Under the pieces are notes generated by a model. It saw only the letters and a program-made list of their open reading frames with translations, made no database searches and had not been told where the DNA came from. A stretch of DNA of 64,000 bases from Mycolicibacterium stellerae (GTDB lineage: Bacteria; Actinomycetota; Actinomycetes; Mycobacteriales; Mycobacteriaceae). The translations under genes and the position numbers were made by a program. The DNA lies in NCBI RefSeq assembly GCF_003719305.1, contig NZ_RARC01000036.1, forward strand, positions 1-64,000, given 5' to 3'. Shown here one piece after another: positions 41,743-50,765 of this stretch; within the stretch, counting starts at the first letter, position 1, and every line of letters begins with the position of its first letter.

Positions 41743-43203
41743 TCACCCGACCCATGCCGTCGGACGCCGTTCGGCCCAGGGAACGGCCCCCTCGAGTTGG
41801 GCGGCGAGTTGCAGAAGCACCGTCTCGTCCGGCGCCATGAGTTGCACGCCGATCGGCAGGCCGTCGCCGGTGCTGCCGAGCGGAAGCGAAATCGCGGCCC
41901 ACCCCGTGACATTCGCCAGCGAAGTCCACCCGGTCGTGGCGAATTCCACATCGAAGAACGCTCGGGTGGTGCCTCGGGGCTGGTCAAGCAGCGCGTACGG
42001 GGGTGGGGGCGTCAGCAGGGTCGGCACGAGCAGCGCGTCGTAGCCCGCCATCCCGGTCGCGAAGCGGCGTGTTTGGGCGTGCACCGCGTCGATGGCACCG
42101 GCGTATGCGGCGCCCGTGGTGGTGAAGCCTTCGCGGATCATCACCCAGGTGCTCGGTTCGAACTCGTCCTCGGTGGGCTCGCGGCCGAGGACGCTCGTCG
42201 CCAATGCGTGAAGGGCGGTGTTGCTGACGGTGTGCAGAACCGCGATCGCGTCGGCGACGACGTCTGGATCGATTGTGGGCGAGCCCGACTTCACGGTGTG
42301 CCCGAGGTCGCCGAGCAGGCTTCCGATGTCTTCGACCGCGTCAACGACGGCCGAATCGGTCGAGGTACCAGGAAACGGCGAGTCTGTGGCCATCAAAATG
42401 CGTTGTGCAGCAGGTCTTTCGGCTATCGCATCCAGGTACTTGCTGGTCGGCGTCGGAGCGGCGTAGGGATCGCCGGGGACGGTGCCCGCTATGACGTCGA
42501 GCAGGGCGGCACTATCCCGGACAGTGCGGGTGAGCGCGTGCGCATTCACCAAACCCTCCAGCGAATGGCCAGACCCCGGCGCGAAGGAGCTCCGACCGCG
42601 GCGCGGTTTGAGCCCCACCAGCCCGCAGCACGACGCGGGCACGCGGATGGAGCCGGTGCCATCACCACCCGACGCCGCGGGGACAACGCCTGCGGCCACG
42701 GCTGACGCCGATCCCCCGCTTGACCCGCCCGGCGTGATCGACGGCGACCAGGGATTGACCGTCGCGCCGAATAGCGACGGCTCGGTGGTGCAGTGGTTGC
42801 CCCACTCGGGGGTATTCGTCTTTCCGAACACCACAAGCCCCGCCGCCAGGTACCGGTCCACTATCCACGCTGTCTCCGTCGCCACATGGGTGCGCAGAGC
42901 CCGTGAGCCCATCGCCTCCGCGGTGCCCGCGAGCGAGGCACCGAGGTCCTTGAGCAGGAATGGCACCCCGGCCAACGGCCCCGATTCCTGGTCGCGTGCG
43001 CGGCCCGAGGCGTCCAGCTCGGCGGCCTGCGCACGGCCGCGGTCGAACAGGTCACAGATCACGGCGTTGAGGTCGCGGGCGGCCTCGAGCCGGATGATCG
43101 CGGCGTCGAGCAGCTCGGCAGCCGTTATCTCACCTGCGGAAACGAGGGCGGCCTGCCCGACGGCGTCGATTTCGGCCAGCTCGAAAGCTTGTGCGGAGTC
43201 CAT
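41743..43203 (-). CDS. Amidase (amidase signature family)
   Basis: A 486-residue hydrolase of the AS family that cleaves carboxamides. The Ser-cisSer-Lys triad is visible: Lys85 (PFLLKDLGAS), Ser161 in PGGSSGGSASAVAAG, and nucleophile Ser185 in GTGSIRVPASCCGLVGLKP. It is similar to mycobacterial AmiA2/AmiB2-type amidases. The start at 43203 gives a normal N-terminus. It stands alone and divergent from the frameshifted SDR. Confidence 0.92.
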   Translation of the reverse strand: MDSAQAFELAEIDAVGQAALVSAGEITAAELLDAAIIRLEAARDLNAVICDLFDRGRAQAAELDASGRARDQESGPLAGVPFLLKDLGASLAGTAEAMGSRALRTHVATETAWIVDRYLAAGLVVFGKTNTPEWGNHCTTEPSLFGATVNPWSPSITPGGSSGGSASAVAAGVVPAASGGDGTGSIRVPASCCGLVGLKPRRGRSSFAPGSGHSLEGLVNAHALTRTVRDSAALLDVIAGTVPGDPYAAPTPTSKYLDAIAERPAAQRILMATDSPFPGTSTDSAVVDAVEDIGSLLGDLGHTVKSGSPTIDPDVVADAIAVLHTVSNTALHALATSVLGREPTEDEFEPSTWVMIREGFTTTGAAYAGAIDAVHAQTRRFATGMAGYDALLVPTLLTPPPPYALLDQPRGTTRAFFDVEFATTGWTSLANVTGWAAISLPLGSTGDGLPIGVQLMAPDETVLLQLAAQLEGAVPWAERRPTAWVG

Positions 43204-43254
43204 AGATCGAAGAATCCTCGCGCCTCACCGCGAGACCGGCAACCGGCGGCGCGA

Positions 43255-43267
43255 TAACAGTCTGTTA
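43255..43267. promoter_or_regulatory. Small dyad in the amidase/SDR gap
   Basis: TAACA-GTC-TGTTA is a perfect 5-bp inverted repeat in the 98-bp divergent gap between the amidase and SDR genes. It could be a regulator half-site pair, but it is short enough to occur by chance. Confidence 0.25.
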
Positions 43268-43301
43268 AGCGCTGCGCGACGGCCCGCGCTGCCCCACACT
43301 G

Positions 43302-44083
43302 ATGGCTGTGTTCTCGCTCGTAGGAAAGTCCGTTGTCGTCACCGGCGGAAGTAAAGGCATCGGTCGCGGGATCGCCTCCGTGTTCGCCGAGGCGGGTGCG
43401 AATGTGGCGGTCGCCTCGCGGTCAGCGGCCGACATGGACGCCACCGTCAGCGCCCTCGACGGTGTCGGCGACGGCAAGGTGATCGGAGTGACAACCGACG
43501 TCAGCGATCCCGCCTCCTGCACGGCCATGGCTTCCGCGGTCACCGACGCCTTCGGCGGCATCGATGTGCTGTGCGCCAACGCAGGCATCTTTCCCGAGGC
43601 GCCGCTGGCCACGATGACCCCGCAGCAGCTGGCCGAGGTGCTCGACGTCAACGTCAAGGGCACCGTCTTCTCGGTGCAGGCATGCTGCCGTCGCTGATCG
43701 CCTCCGGCCACGGGCGCGTGATCCTGACGTCGTCGATCACGGGACCGATCACCGGGTTTCCGAACTGGTCGCACTACGGCGCGTCGAAGGCGGCCCAGCT
43801 CGGTTTCATGCGTACCGCCGCGATCGAGCTTGCCCCGCACGCCATCACCGTCAACGCCGTCCTGCCGGGCAACATACTGACCGAAGGCCTCGCCGACCTG
43901 GGTGAGGACTATCTGGCAGGCATGGCGCGCGCGATTCCGGCGGGCGCATTGGGCAAGCCCGCCGACATCGGTTACCTCGCGGCGTTTCTGGCCAGCGATG
44001 AAGCCGGCTACATCACCGGTCAGGCGATCGCGGTCGACGGCGGCCAGGTGCTGCCCGAATCACCGGACGCCGTCACGCCGTAG
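43302..44083 (+). pseudogene. Short-chain dehydrogenase with a single-base frameshift
   Basis: Reading from 43302 the frame gives a full SDR N-terminus ([19 protein letters not shown], then CANAGIF) up to [11 protein letters not shown], then stops at 43697. The next frame continues at once with [26 protein letters not shown] (catalytic Tyr/Lys) and [19 protein letters not shown] to 44083. Loss of one C near 43685 (TGCTGCC for an expected TGCCTGCC) explains it. All catalytic residues are otherwise present, so it is either a very recent pseudogene or a sequencing error. An ATG at 43682 could restart translation of the second half. Confidence 0.88.
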
Positions 44084-44112
44084 CTGTTCCCGACCGGTGT
44101 CCGCCGAAGGCG

Positions 44113-45477
44113 TCACCCCGCAAGCGCCAGCACCTCGTTGAACCCCTCAACGAGGCAGTCTCGGAATGCGTCGAAGTCCGCAATGGCCCCGGTGTCGACG
44201 TTGATGCCGAAGCTGCAGACGTCGACGTAGCTGAGCAGGGTGATGTTGACGGCCGCGCCGATCGTCGGCCCCCACGCGTACTGAGCCTGTACCCGTGCCC
44301 CGCCGAGAAACACCGGTACGGGGATGCCGGGCACGTCGCTGGCGACGAAGTCGACGTGTCGCAGGATCGACCCGATGTACCAGCGCGGCATCATATTCAG
44401 TGCCCCGGCTATCAGTTGTGTCAGCGGCAACGAGCGCTCGTGGCGCACTCTGGTTGCCCGGCGGTGTATTTCGGCGATCCGCTCGACGGGGTCGACGACA
44501 TCTACCGGAATGTCGAACCGCATCAGGGTGATCCGGTTGCCGCCGATCTCGTCTTGGTCGGTACGCAGGCTGATCGGCATCGAGATGTGCAGGTCGTGAA
44601 GGGAGACGCCGTGCTTCTCGTGGTAGATGCGTAGGCCACCGGCCACACCCGCGACGAACGCGTCGTTGAGGGCTCCCCCGCCACGGTGTGCGGCTTCGCG
44701 CAGCTGCGAGGTCGGAACGTCGTGCACGCCGAGGCGACGGATCAGGCTGCGGCGCGTCATCAGCGATGAGCCGGTGCGGTTGACCGGCCGCACGGTGCGG
44801 TATATCGACGCGGCCGTCTCGACGGCCCGTCCGGCGGTGTCCAGAGGGCGCCGAATTCCGTTGTACAGCAGCGCAGGTGCGTTCTTCGCCGCGGCCACGA
44901 CCGCGTTGCCTGCCACCTCCGCCTCCCAGCGCAAGATGTCGCCATAGCCGCCCAGCCACGAGGTGATCACCGGGGTCGGTTCGTCGGGCAGCGGGTCGAG
45001 CGGCCGAAGCTGTTCATTCAGGTCGAACAATGTCATCGCGATCTGGACGCCGCCAACGCCGTCGGTCAGCGAGTGATGGAATGTGCACAGAAGCGCCGCA
45101 CCGCCGTCGGCCATCCCGTCGACCAAGGTCACCTTCCAGAGCGGCCGGGCCCGATCGAAGTCCTCCATTTGGGCCAACCGGGCCATCTCCAGGATGGTGT
45201 CCAGCGTCGCAGGAGGCGGCGCCGACACCCGCCGGATGTGGAAGTCCAGATCGAAATCGTGGCAGTCCTTCCAGCGAGGAGGGGCAGGTGAGAGTGACGG
45301 CACGACCCGCTGGCGGAAGATCGGTAGTCGCCGGCTGAGTAGATCGAACCGGCGCCTCAACGCAGTCCAGTCCGGGGCCTTGTCGAGCATTGCCACCGAT
45401 ACCACGGTCGACCGCAGGCGTGGATCGCTTTCCATCGCCCAGGTGAACGCGTCGGTGCTTCGCATGAACTCAGTCAT
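44113..45477 (-). CDS. Wax ester synthase / diacylglycerol O-acyltransferase
   Basis: A 454-residue WS/DGAT enzyme that makes triacylglycerol or wax ester from acyl-CoA and diacylglycerol or alcohol. The catalytic motif HHSLTDG is at 134-140. Further family features are ALNDAFVAGVAGGLR, the PISLRTDQDEIGGNRI block and VASDVPGIPVPVFLGGA near the C-terminus. It is one of the many Tgs-like paralogues in mycobacteria. It is convergent with the broken SDR gene. Confidence 0.93.
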   Translation of the reverse strand: MTEFMRSTDAFTWAMESDPRLRSTVVSVAMLDKAPDWTALRRRFDLLSRRLPIFRQRVVPSLSPAPPRWKDCHDFDLDFHIRRVSAPPPATLDTILEMARLAQMEDFDRARPLWKVTLVDGMADGGAALLCTFHHSLTDGVGGVQIAMTLFDLNEQLRPLDPLPDEPTPVITSWLGGYGDILRWEAEVAGNAVVAAAKNAPALLYNGIRRPLDTAGRAVETAASIYRTVRPVNRTGSSLMTRRSLIRRLGVHDVPTSQLREAAHRGGGALNDAFVAGVAGGLRIYHEKHGVSLHDLHISMPISLRTDQDEIGGNRITLMRFDIPVDVVDPVERIAEIHRRATRVRHERSLPLTQLIAGALNMMPRWYIGSILRHVDFVASDVPGIPVPVFLGGARVQAQYAWGPTIGAAVNITLLSYVDVCSFGINVDTGAIADFDAFRDCLVEGFNEVLALAG

Positions 45478-45816
45478 TGTGTGCTCCCGACCACACCGTA
45501 TGACCGCCCGGCACCCGCCGTCACGACCTATCGCCGCACTAAGGGCTTTGTGCCTTCGAAGTCACGACCGAGGTCACACAGCCACTATCAGTGCACGCCG
45601 TCCATCTCACGGCTGATCCGGGCGATGATGCCGAAGTTGGCGGATTGCCTCGGGCGCAAGCTTTGTCGTGTGCGCCCGGCCGGTTTTTCGTCCGCCCGTC
45701 CCACGGTTGTCATGTGGGCCAGCTTTACCACGCGCGTGCGCACGGGTTATGCGTTTCGACGGCATCGCAGGTAGGCCGTCCGGGTGCGGGGACGGCGTCA
45801 TGCAAAACTGGCGACC
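45478..45816. other. Divergent intergenic gap, no gene recognised
   Basis: About 340 bp between the wax synthase start and the acidic-protein start. It should carry both promoters. Open frames here are composition artefacts. I see no strong hairpin, repeat or clear hexamer pair. Confidence 0.5.
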
Positions 45817-46149
45817 ATGGCGTTCAAGGTGCGGTTCAGCGGGCAGGCCCACCCCCAGGACTACGGCGAGGATGACGGCTTCGAGTTCCTGGACGGCGGG
45901 GTGCTTGCCATTCACTTCGGCGACGAGGAGAAGTGGGCCGAGTATTACCCGCCCGCGAAGTGGGACCAGGTGACCGCCGACCCCGACCACTTGGCTGGGT
46001 TGAACACCCCGTACGTCGACGAAGACGAAGAGGACGACGACGAGGACTACGAAGACGAGGACTACGAAGACGAAGACTACGAGGACTACGAGGACTACGA
46101 GGGTGAGGACGACGAGACCGACGGGGACGACGAGGCGAGCAAGGCCTAG
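45817..46149 (+). CDS. Acidic C-tail protein with Asp/Glu-Tyr repeats
   Basis: The 110-residue protein has an ordered N-terminal part of about 65 residues (MAFKVRFSGQAHPQDYG, FLDGGVLAIHFGDEEKWAEYY) and a C-terminal tail of about 45 residues that is almost only Asp, Glu and Tyr in the pattern EDEDY/EDY. The start at 45817 is the ATG before the ordered part; an upstream ATG adds an unlikely basic lead. Function is unknown; similar short acidic proteins occur in mycobacteria. Its TAG stop is nested with the opposite gene's TAG in the palindrome CTAG at 46146-46149. Confidence 0.8.
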   Translation: MAFKVRFSGQAHPQDYGEDDGFEFLDGGVLAIHFGDEEKWAEYYPPAKWDQVTADPDHLAGLNTPYVDEDEEDDDEDYEDEDYEDEDYEDYEDYEGEDDETDGDDEASKA

Positions 46150-46361
46150 TCGGCCCGCCGCTTCTTCCCCTTGCGGTGCGACGCGACGAACTCGGTGTCA
46201 TAGAACGGTGACGACGTCGGCGCCTTGGGTCGCTTGCGCTTTTCTGTGCGGCGCTGCAACAGTTCGATCAGCTCTACCGGTTTGACCCAGTCCGCCGGCT
46301 CAACAGGGGCGACGGCCTGGTCTTCGTCCGGCGTCGGATCGGGGTCGCGGGCACTAGTCAT
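46146..46361 (-). CDS. Small basic protein of unknown function
   Basis: A 71-residue protein: an acidic, Pro-rich N-terminus (SARDPDPTPDEDQAVAPVEP) followed by VKPVELIELLQRRTEKRKR and a Lys/Arg-rich end with SPFYDTEFVASHRKGKKRR. I recognise it as a mycobacterial conserved hypothetical, without function. The ATG at 46361 lies inside the end of the small secreted-peptide gene upstream (8-bp overlap), suggesting coupling. Its stop shares CTAG with the acidic protein gene. Confidence 0.6.
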   Translation of the reverse strand: MTSARDPDPTPDEDQAVAPVEPADWVKPVELIELLQRRTEKRKRPKAPTSSPFYDTEFVASHRKGKKRRAD

Positions 46362-46455
46362 GGCCCGTGTCGCCGGGGTAGGGAACATCCGCCCAGGCCG
46401 CTGATGCGCAAACCAGCGCAGTGCTGCCCGCGATTGCGATTAGTAGCTTGGTCAT
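46354..46455 (-). CDS. 33-residue secreted peptide
   Basis: A short minus-strand gene starting at the ATG at 46455 with a good ribosome binding site (AGGAAG, six bases upstream). The product starts MTKLLIAIAGSTALVCASAA, a clear signal peptide with cleavage likely after AWA, leaving DVPYPGDTGHD. This resembles the start of small secreted mycobacterial proteins with a PGD motif, cut short. It overlaps the next gene by 8 bp, so it may be a truncated secreted protein or a leader peptide. Confidence 0.6.
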   Translation of the reverse strand: MTKLLIAIAGSTALVCASAAWADVPYPGDTGHD

Positions 46456-46564
46456 CGCAAACTTCCTGTTCAGAGCTTCGCTTCTTGAGCTGTGGCAAAG
46501 CTGCTAGCTAAGCATAATTGACACCTGCGATGATTTCTATGAATTCCGGCGGGGAGTTGCCGGC

Positions 46565-47239
46565 TCAGTACGAGTCGTGCAACCGCATCCAGCCGTACGG
46601 CGGCTGCTGGGGCCAACCGGCCGGTGAGTCCTCCCAGGTCTCCTGCCGTCCGTACGGCGTGAGGTCGAGGAAGTCGAACACCAACATGAACGGCTCCTCT
46701 CCGCGGGCGAACGTCGACCACGTGTGAAAGACACGGTCGCCATCGCGCAGAAATACGCTGATCGCCTGCCGCTCCTCACCATCGACCGTCGCACCGAAGT
46801 CCTCATTGAATGTGGTCGCGACCGACGACACCCACGGCAACGTCCATTCCATGCGGTCGCGGAAGGCCAGCAGTTTGGTCAACGGGGCACGCGAAATCAG
46901 CACCAGAGAAGTGTCTTTCGCGTGCAGGTGCGAGAGCGGACCGATGTGGTCGGCCATCATCGAGCACCCGTCGCAGCCCTCGTTCCAATCGGGTCCGAAC
47001 ATGAAGTGCTGAACGATGAGCTGCCTGCGGCCGTCGAAGAGATCCCAAAGCGTCCTCGGGCCGTCCTCGGTGTCAAACGTGTACGACTCGGTGATCTCAA
47101 CCATCGGCAGCCGTCGCCGCTGCGCGCTGACCGAGTCCTTCAACCGGGTCAGCTCCTTTTCGCGTGCCAGCAAATCTGCACGCGCTCTCTGCCATTCCGA
47201 TCGCGACACGACTGGAGGCATCGCATGTGCGTCAGTCAT
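46565..47239 (-). CDS. DUF899 family thioredoxin-like protein
   Basis: A 224-residue protein of the DUF899 family (AhpC/TSA-like fold). Seen are VSRSEWQRARADLLAREKELTR at the N-terminus, QLIVQHFMFGPDWNEGC followed by DGCSMMADH with the two Cys, and the C-terminal HTWSTFARG. It is cytoplasmic and its substrate is unknown. It stands alone, between the small secreted peptide and an LLM oxidoreductase. Confidence 0.85.
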   Translation of the reverse strand: MTDAHAMPPVVSRSEWQRARADLLAREKELTRLKDSVSAQRRRLPMVEITESYTFDTEDGPRTLWDLFDGRRQLIVQHFMFGPDWNEGCDGCSMMADHIGPLSHLHAKDTSLVLISRAPLTKLLAFRDRMEWTLPWVSSVATTFNEDFGATVDGEERQAISVFLRDGDRVFHTWSTFARGEEPFMLVFDFLDLTPYGRQETWEDSPAGWPQQPPYGWMRLHDSY

Positions 47240-47291
47240 GACTGCAGCCTGCCACCGCGCGTCCTGTGCACAGAGTCAACGCGGAAGACAG

Positions 47292-48185
47292 CTACCCGAA
47301 ATCCTTGACGACTTCGGCGACCCTGCGCACCTGTTCGACGTCCGAACTGGTCGGGATGAGATGAACCTCGTCGGTCCCGATGTCTTCGAATTGTTTCAGC
47401 ACGTTCAACAATTCGTCCTCATCGCCCGCCCACCCGGTGCCGGCTGCCATGGCATCCACGTACTCGGCCGGTATCCAGTTCATGTAGCGGCGCAGATGCC
47501 GGTGCACCTGTGCGCGCGCGTCGTCGCCGTCGCCGAGCGCGAACCAGAACGAGGTGGCCAGAAGCGGTTTGGGCTTGCCGGCCTTGGCCCACGCCGTTCG
47601 TGCGACGTCATACAGCTCGTTCTGCTTTGCGATGTCGAGATCAAGCGTGGTGCCCGCCAGGCCGTCGGCCCATGCGGCAGCGGACCGTACCGTCTTGGGG
47701 CCCATCGTCCCGACCAGTAGCTGTGGGCCACCCGCCTGCACCGGCGCCGGCCCAACGGGCACGACGGAGTCGGTCACCTTGTCGCCGGCCCATATCCGCT
47801 TCATCACCGCGACCAGCTCGGCCATCCCCCGCATGGTCTGCGTCGCGGGGTCGGCGTTGACCGCGTCGTAGTCCTCGCGCCGTCCGCCTACTCCGAGGCC
47901 GACGGTGAGCCTGCCGCCGCTGAGCAGGTCTCCGGTCGCGAGCGCCTTGGCGAGCATCACAGGGTCGTGCAGCTGGGGCACCAGCACTGTTGTTATCAGC
48001 CGCACGCGATCCGTCCATGCCGCCAGCGCCCCGAGCAGCGTGATCGCCTCGGGGTTGTCGAATGCGATCCGCTCACCCCAGCACAACGATGAGAACGGTC
48101 CGTCGTCGATCGTCCTGGCCCAGGCCCGGAGGACCGACGCATCGAGGTCGGGCTCCATCACCGGCATCGTCATCCCTACCTGCAC
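47292..48185 (-). CDS. LLM class F420-dependent oxidoreductase
   Basis: A 297-residue luciferase-like protein. It begins VGMTMPVMEPDLDASVLRAWA and contains the family pattern WTDRVRLITTVLVPQLHDPVMLAKALATGDLLSGGRLTVGLG (shown for its TxVLxPxxHxPxxLAK core). It is most like F420-using members of the TIGR family with short length. The substrate is unknown. It is convergent with nothing and divergent from the VOC gene at 48300. Confidence 0.83.
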   Translation of the reverse strand: MQVGMTMPVMEPDLDASVLRAWARTIDDGPFSSLCWGERIAFDNPEAITLLGALAAWTDRVRLITTVLVPQLHDPVMLAKALATGDLLSGGRLTVGLGVGGRREDYDAVNADPATQTMRGMAELVAVMKRIWAGDKVTDSVVPVGPAPVQAGGPQLLVGTMGPKTVRSAAAWADGLAGTTLDLDIAKQNELYDVARTAWAKAGKPKPLLATSFWFALGDGDDARAQVHRHLRRYMNWIPAEYVDAMAAGTGWAGDEDELLNVLKQFEDIGTDEVHLIPTSSDVEQVRRVAEVVKDFG

Positions 48186-48299
48186 GACGGCGATTGTGGC
48201 ACGCCGCCGTTGCGAGCCCGGCGCCGGTCAGTCGCCCGGTACCCGCACGGGCCGCCAACCCCCGACCGACCCGATCGCGGGTGCTGGCAGCATCAGGGC

Positions 48300-48713
48300 A
48301 TGCCAATCAACACCAGTTCCGTTGCGCATATCCGGTTGACGGTCACCGATATCACGCGTTCGCGCGAGTTCTACGAGAGCGTTTTCGGCTGGCCGATAAA
48401 CCTCGAGGTACCTGCGGATGCCGACGCCGAGACGCGTGAACGGCTCGCATTCCTGTTCGGCGGCGTCATCTACAACGTCGGTGACTCGCGCGTCGGCCTG
48501 CGCCCTGGTGCCGACGACAGGTTCGACGAGGACCGCACCGGCCTCGATCACCTCGCATTGCGGGTCAGCAGCAGGTCCGAACTGGAGGACGCGGCAACCC
48601 ATCTCGATTCACTCGGCATCACCCACGAGCCGGTCAAGGACATCGGGGTGATGTACATCCTGGAGTTCCGCGATCCCGACAACATCGCGCTGGAGCTCGT
48701 CGCCCCCAAGTAG
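48300..48713 (+). CDS. Glyoxalase/bleomycin-resistance (VOC) family protein
   Basis: A 137-residue VOC-fold protein: first module HIRLTVTDITRSREFYESVFGW, second module LDHLALRVSSRSELEDAATHL ending ILEFRDPDNIALELV with the metal-ligand Glu. It could bind metal and act on a small electrophile, or be a binding protein. I started at MPINTS (48300); the frame is open 30 codons upstream but that part is Arg-rich noise. Confidence 0.88.
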   Translation: MPINTSSVAHIRLTVTDITRSREFYESVFGWPINLEVPADADAETRERLAFLFGGVIYNVGDSRVGLRPGADDRFDEDRTGLDHLALRVSSRSELEDAATHLDSLGITHEPVKDIGVMYILEFRDPDNIALELVAPK

Positions 48714-48721
48714 GTGTGGGG

Positions 48722-48750
48722 GTTTTCCCCCGCCAGGGTCTCGGGAAAAC
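48722..48750. promoter_or_regulatory. 8-bp perfect inverted repeat before the histidine kinase gene
   Basis: GTTTTCCC at 48722-48729 and GGGAAAAC at 48743-48750 are perfect inverse complements with a 13-bp spacer, in the 76-bp gap between the VOC stop and the kinase start. The left arm also forms the hairpin GGGGG-TTTT-CCCCC (48718-48731), so part of it may serve as the VOC terminator. It is a candidate operator for the adjacent response regulator. Confidence 0.45.
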
Positions 48751-48789
48751 GCCATGTCGCCCGGCCCGCGATCTCCATAGGTTGTAGGC

Positions 48790-50112
48790 ATGGTCGCAGT
48801 CACCTCCAACCCCGCTCCACCCGCCGCGGTCGACACGACGCACACCACCGTCGCGGCGCCCACACCGGCCCGCCGCATCGGCCTGGTGCCGACGGCCTCG
48901 ATGATCACGGGCGCGGCGGTCGCTGTGGTGTGGCTGTGGATTCCGTTGACGATCCTCGTCGTCGGCATTTCATCTATCCCGTCGGTCATCGGCTTCGCGA
49001 TCTGCGTCGTCGTGTTCGTGTATCTGATGCGCGGCGTGGAATGGCTGGAACGGATCCGCAGCGAGGCGGTGTTCGGCATGGGCATCGGCGTCCCGTGGCG
49101 CAACATGTCCCCCCACAGCGGGTTTCAGCGCTGGCTTCATCAGCTCTGGCTCGACATCAGCAGTGCCCGGTTCTGGAAGGGGTCGGCGCATCACCTGCTG
49201 CGCGGGATCTACGACGCCGCAGTGACCGCCATCGCCTTCGCCCTCCTGGCTTTCGCATTCATCGGACCCGCCGCCGCGATCGCGATCAGGCAGAGCGACG
49301 ACGATGCGGGCCTGTCATTCCTGTCGCCACCGGTCGCCTTTGTGCTGGCGTTCATTGCGCTGCTTGCCGCGGTCGCGATTCTCGTTCTCGCGCCTGTCCT
49401 CGACGCTGCAATCGATCGGTGGCTGCTGTCGCCGTCTCCGACTGCGGCGCTGAAATACCAGGTCAACGTGTTGTCCGACGCCCGCAAGGGTGCGGTGTCC
49501 TCGGCTCAGACCGAACGACACCGCATCGAGCGCGACCTCCACGACAGCGTGCAGCCGCGACTGGTGTCGCTGGCAATGACGATCGGCCTGGCCCAGACCA
49601 AACTCGACAACGATCTGCCAGAAGCCAAGATGCTGATCGCCGAGGCGCACGAGGACGCCAAGAGCGCGCTCGTCGAGCTGCGCAATGTGGTGCGGGGCAT
49701 CGCACCGACCATCCTGGCTGATCGTGGTCTCGACGCCGCGCTGTCGTCGGTCGTCCAGCGCACCGAAAACCTCGGCGTGCCTGCGACTCTCGACATTCAT
49801 TTGCCACGTCGACTGCCCGAGGAGACGGAGTCGGTTGCCTACTTCGTCGTCGCCGAGGCCCTGACCAACGTCGCCAAGCACGCACAGGCCACGCAGGCCG
49901 TCGTCACCGTGCGACTCGACGAGGCGACCAACCAGCTGCACGTCTCGGTGTTTGACAACGGTCGCGGCGGCGCGGCGATCACGAATAGCGACGAGGCCAC
50001 CGGCCTGCGCGGGCTCGAGGAGCGGGTGCGAGCCGCCCGCGGCGCCTTCACCGTCTCCAGCCCAGCGGCCGGTCCCACCATCATCACGGCGGTCCTGCCA
50101 TGCGGATTGTGA
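48790..50112 (+). CDS. Sensor histidine kinase, NarL-system type (HisKA_3)
   Basis: A membrane kinase of 440 residues. Four or more membrane segments (about 37-80 and 135-215) form a short sensor module of the kind seen in actinobacterial PF13796 sensors. The dimerisation motif is ERHRIERDLHDSVQ with phospho-His at about 251, and the HATPase domain has NVAKHAQA and DNGRGG. The stop overlaps the response regulator gene by 13 bp. The signal is unknown. Confidence 0.92.
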   Translation: MVAVTSNPAPPAAVDTTHTTVAAPTPARRIGLVPTASMITGAAVAVVWLWIPLTILVVGISSIPSVIGFAICVVVFVYLMRGVEWLERIRSEAVFGMGIGVPWRNMSPHSGFQRWLHQLWLDISSARFWKGSAHHLLRGIYDAAVTAIAFALLAFAFIGPAAAIAIRQSDDDAGLSFLSPPVAFVLAFIALLAAVAILVLAPVLDAAIDRWLLSPSPTAALKYQVNVLSDARKGAVSSAQTERHRIERDLHDSVQPRLVSLAMTIGLAQTKLDNDLPEAKMLIAEAHEDAKSALVELRNVVRGIAPTILADRGLDAALSSVVQRTENLGVPATLDIHLPRRLPEETESVAYFVVAEALTNVAKHAQATQAVVTVRLDEATNQLHVSVFDNGRGGAAITNSDEATGLRGLEERVRAARGAFTVSSPAAGPTIITAVLPCGL

Positions 50113-50744
50113 TCGCCGAGGACTCCGCCCTGCTGCGGGCGGGCATCGAGCGCATCCTCACCGATGCGGGCCACGACGTGGTCGCCGGCGTGCCCGATGC
50201 GACCAATCTGCTGCGGCTGGTCAACGACACCAGGCCGGACCTGGCGATCGTGGACGTCCGGATGCCGCCCACCTTCACCGATGAAGGCATCCGGGCCGCC
50301 GCCCTGCTGCGCAGCCAGAACCCTGAGTCTGCGGTGCTTGTGCTCTCGCACTATGTCGAGGAGCGCTACGCCGCCGACTTGATCGCCTCGGACGCAAAGG
50401 GTTTCGGGTACCTGCTCAAGGACCGCGTGGCCGACGTGCCTGCCTTCCTCGACGCCGTCGAGGTGGTCGGCGGGGGCGGTACCGTGCTCGATCCCGAAGT
50501 GGTGTCGCAGATTCTGGTGCGCTCGCACCGACGGGCAGTGCTCGAGCAACTCACCCAACGCGAACACGAGGTGCTGCAACTGATGGCAGAGGGCAAGACC
50601 AACTCCGCGATCGCCGCCATCCTGCACGTCTCGACGGGATCGGCCGAGAAGCACATCGCCTCGATCTTCACCAAGTTGGACCTGGCTCCCGACGAGAGCG
50701 AGAACCGTCGCGTGCTGGCTGTCCTGCGCTACCTCGAGTCCTGA
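50100..50744 (+). CDS. LuxR/NarL-family response regulator
   Basis: A 214-residue regulator. The receiver domain has Asp52 (AIVDVRMPP) as phosphoacceptor and the conserved Lys in YLLKDRVAD; the C-terminal LuxR-type HTH reads LTQREHEVLQLMAEGKTNSAIAAILHVSTGSAEKHI. It is coupled to the kinase upstream by a 13-bp overlap and is followed 21 bp later by the DUF4097 gene. Confidence 0.94.
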   Translation: MRIVIAEDSALLRAGIERILTDAGHDVVAGVPDATNLLRLVNDTRPDLAIVDVRMPPTFTDEGIRAAALLRSQNPESAVLVLSHYVEERYAADLIASDAKGFGYLLKDRVADVPAFLDAVEVVGGGGTVLDPEVVSQILVRSHRRAVLEQLTQREHEVLQLMAEGKTNSAIAAILHVSTGSAEKHIASIFTKLDLAPDESENRRVLAVLRYLES

Positions 50745-50765
50745 TCAACCGAAAGGCTTTTCACC

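Noticed and set aside
46021-46120. Short repeats in the acidic protein gene read as a CRISPR-like array
   Set aside because: The repeats are 9-15 bp, in frame, and code for Asp/Glu/Tyr; no spacers or cas genes are present.
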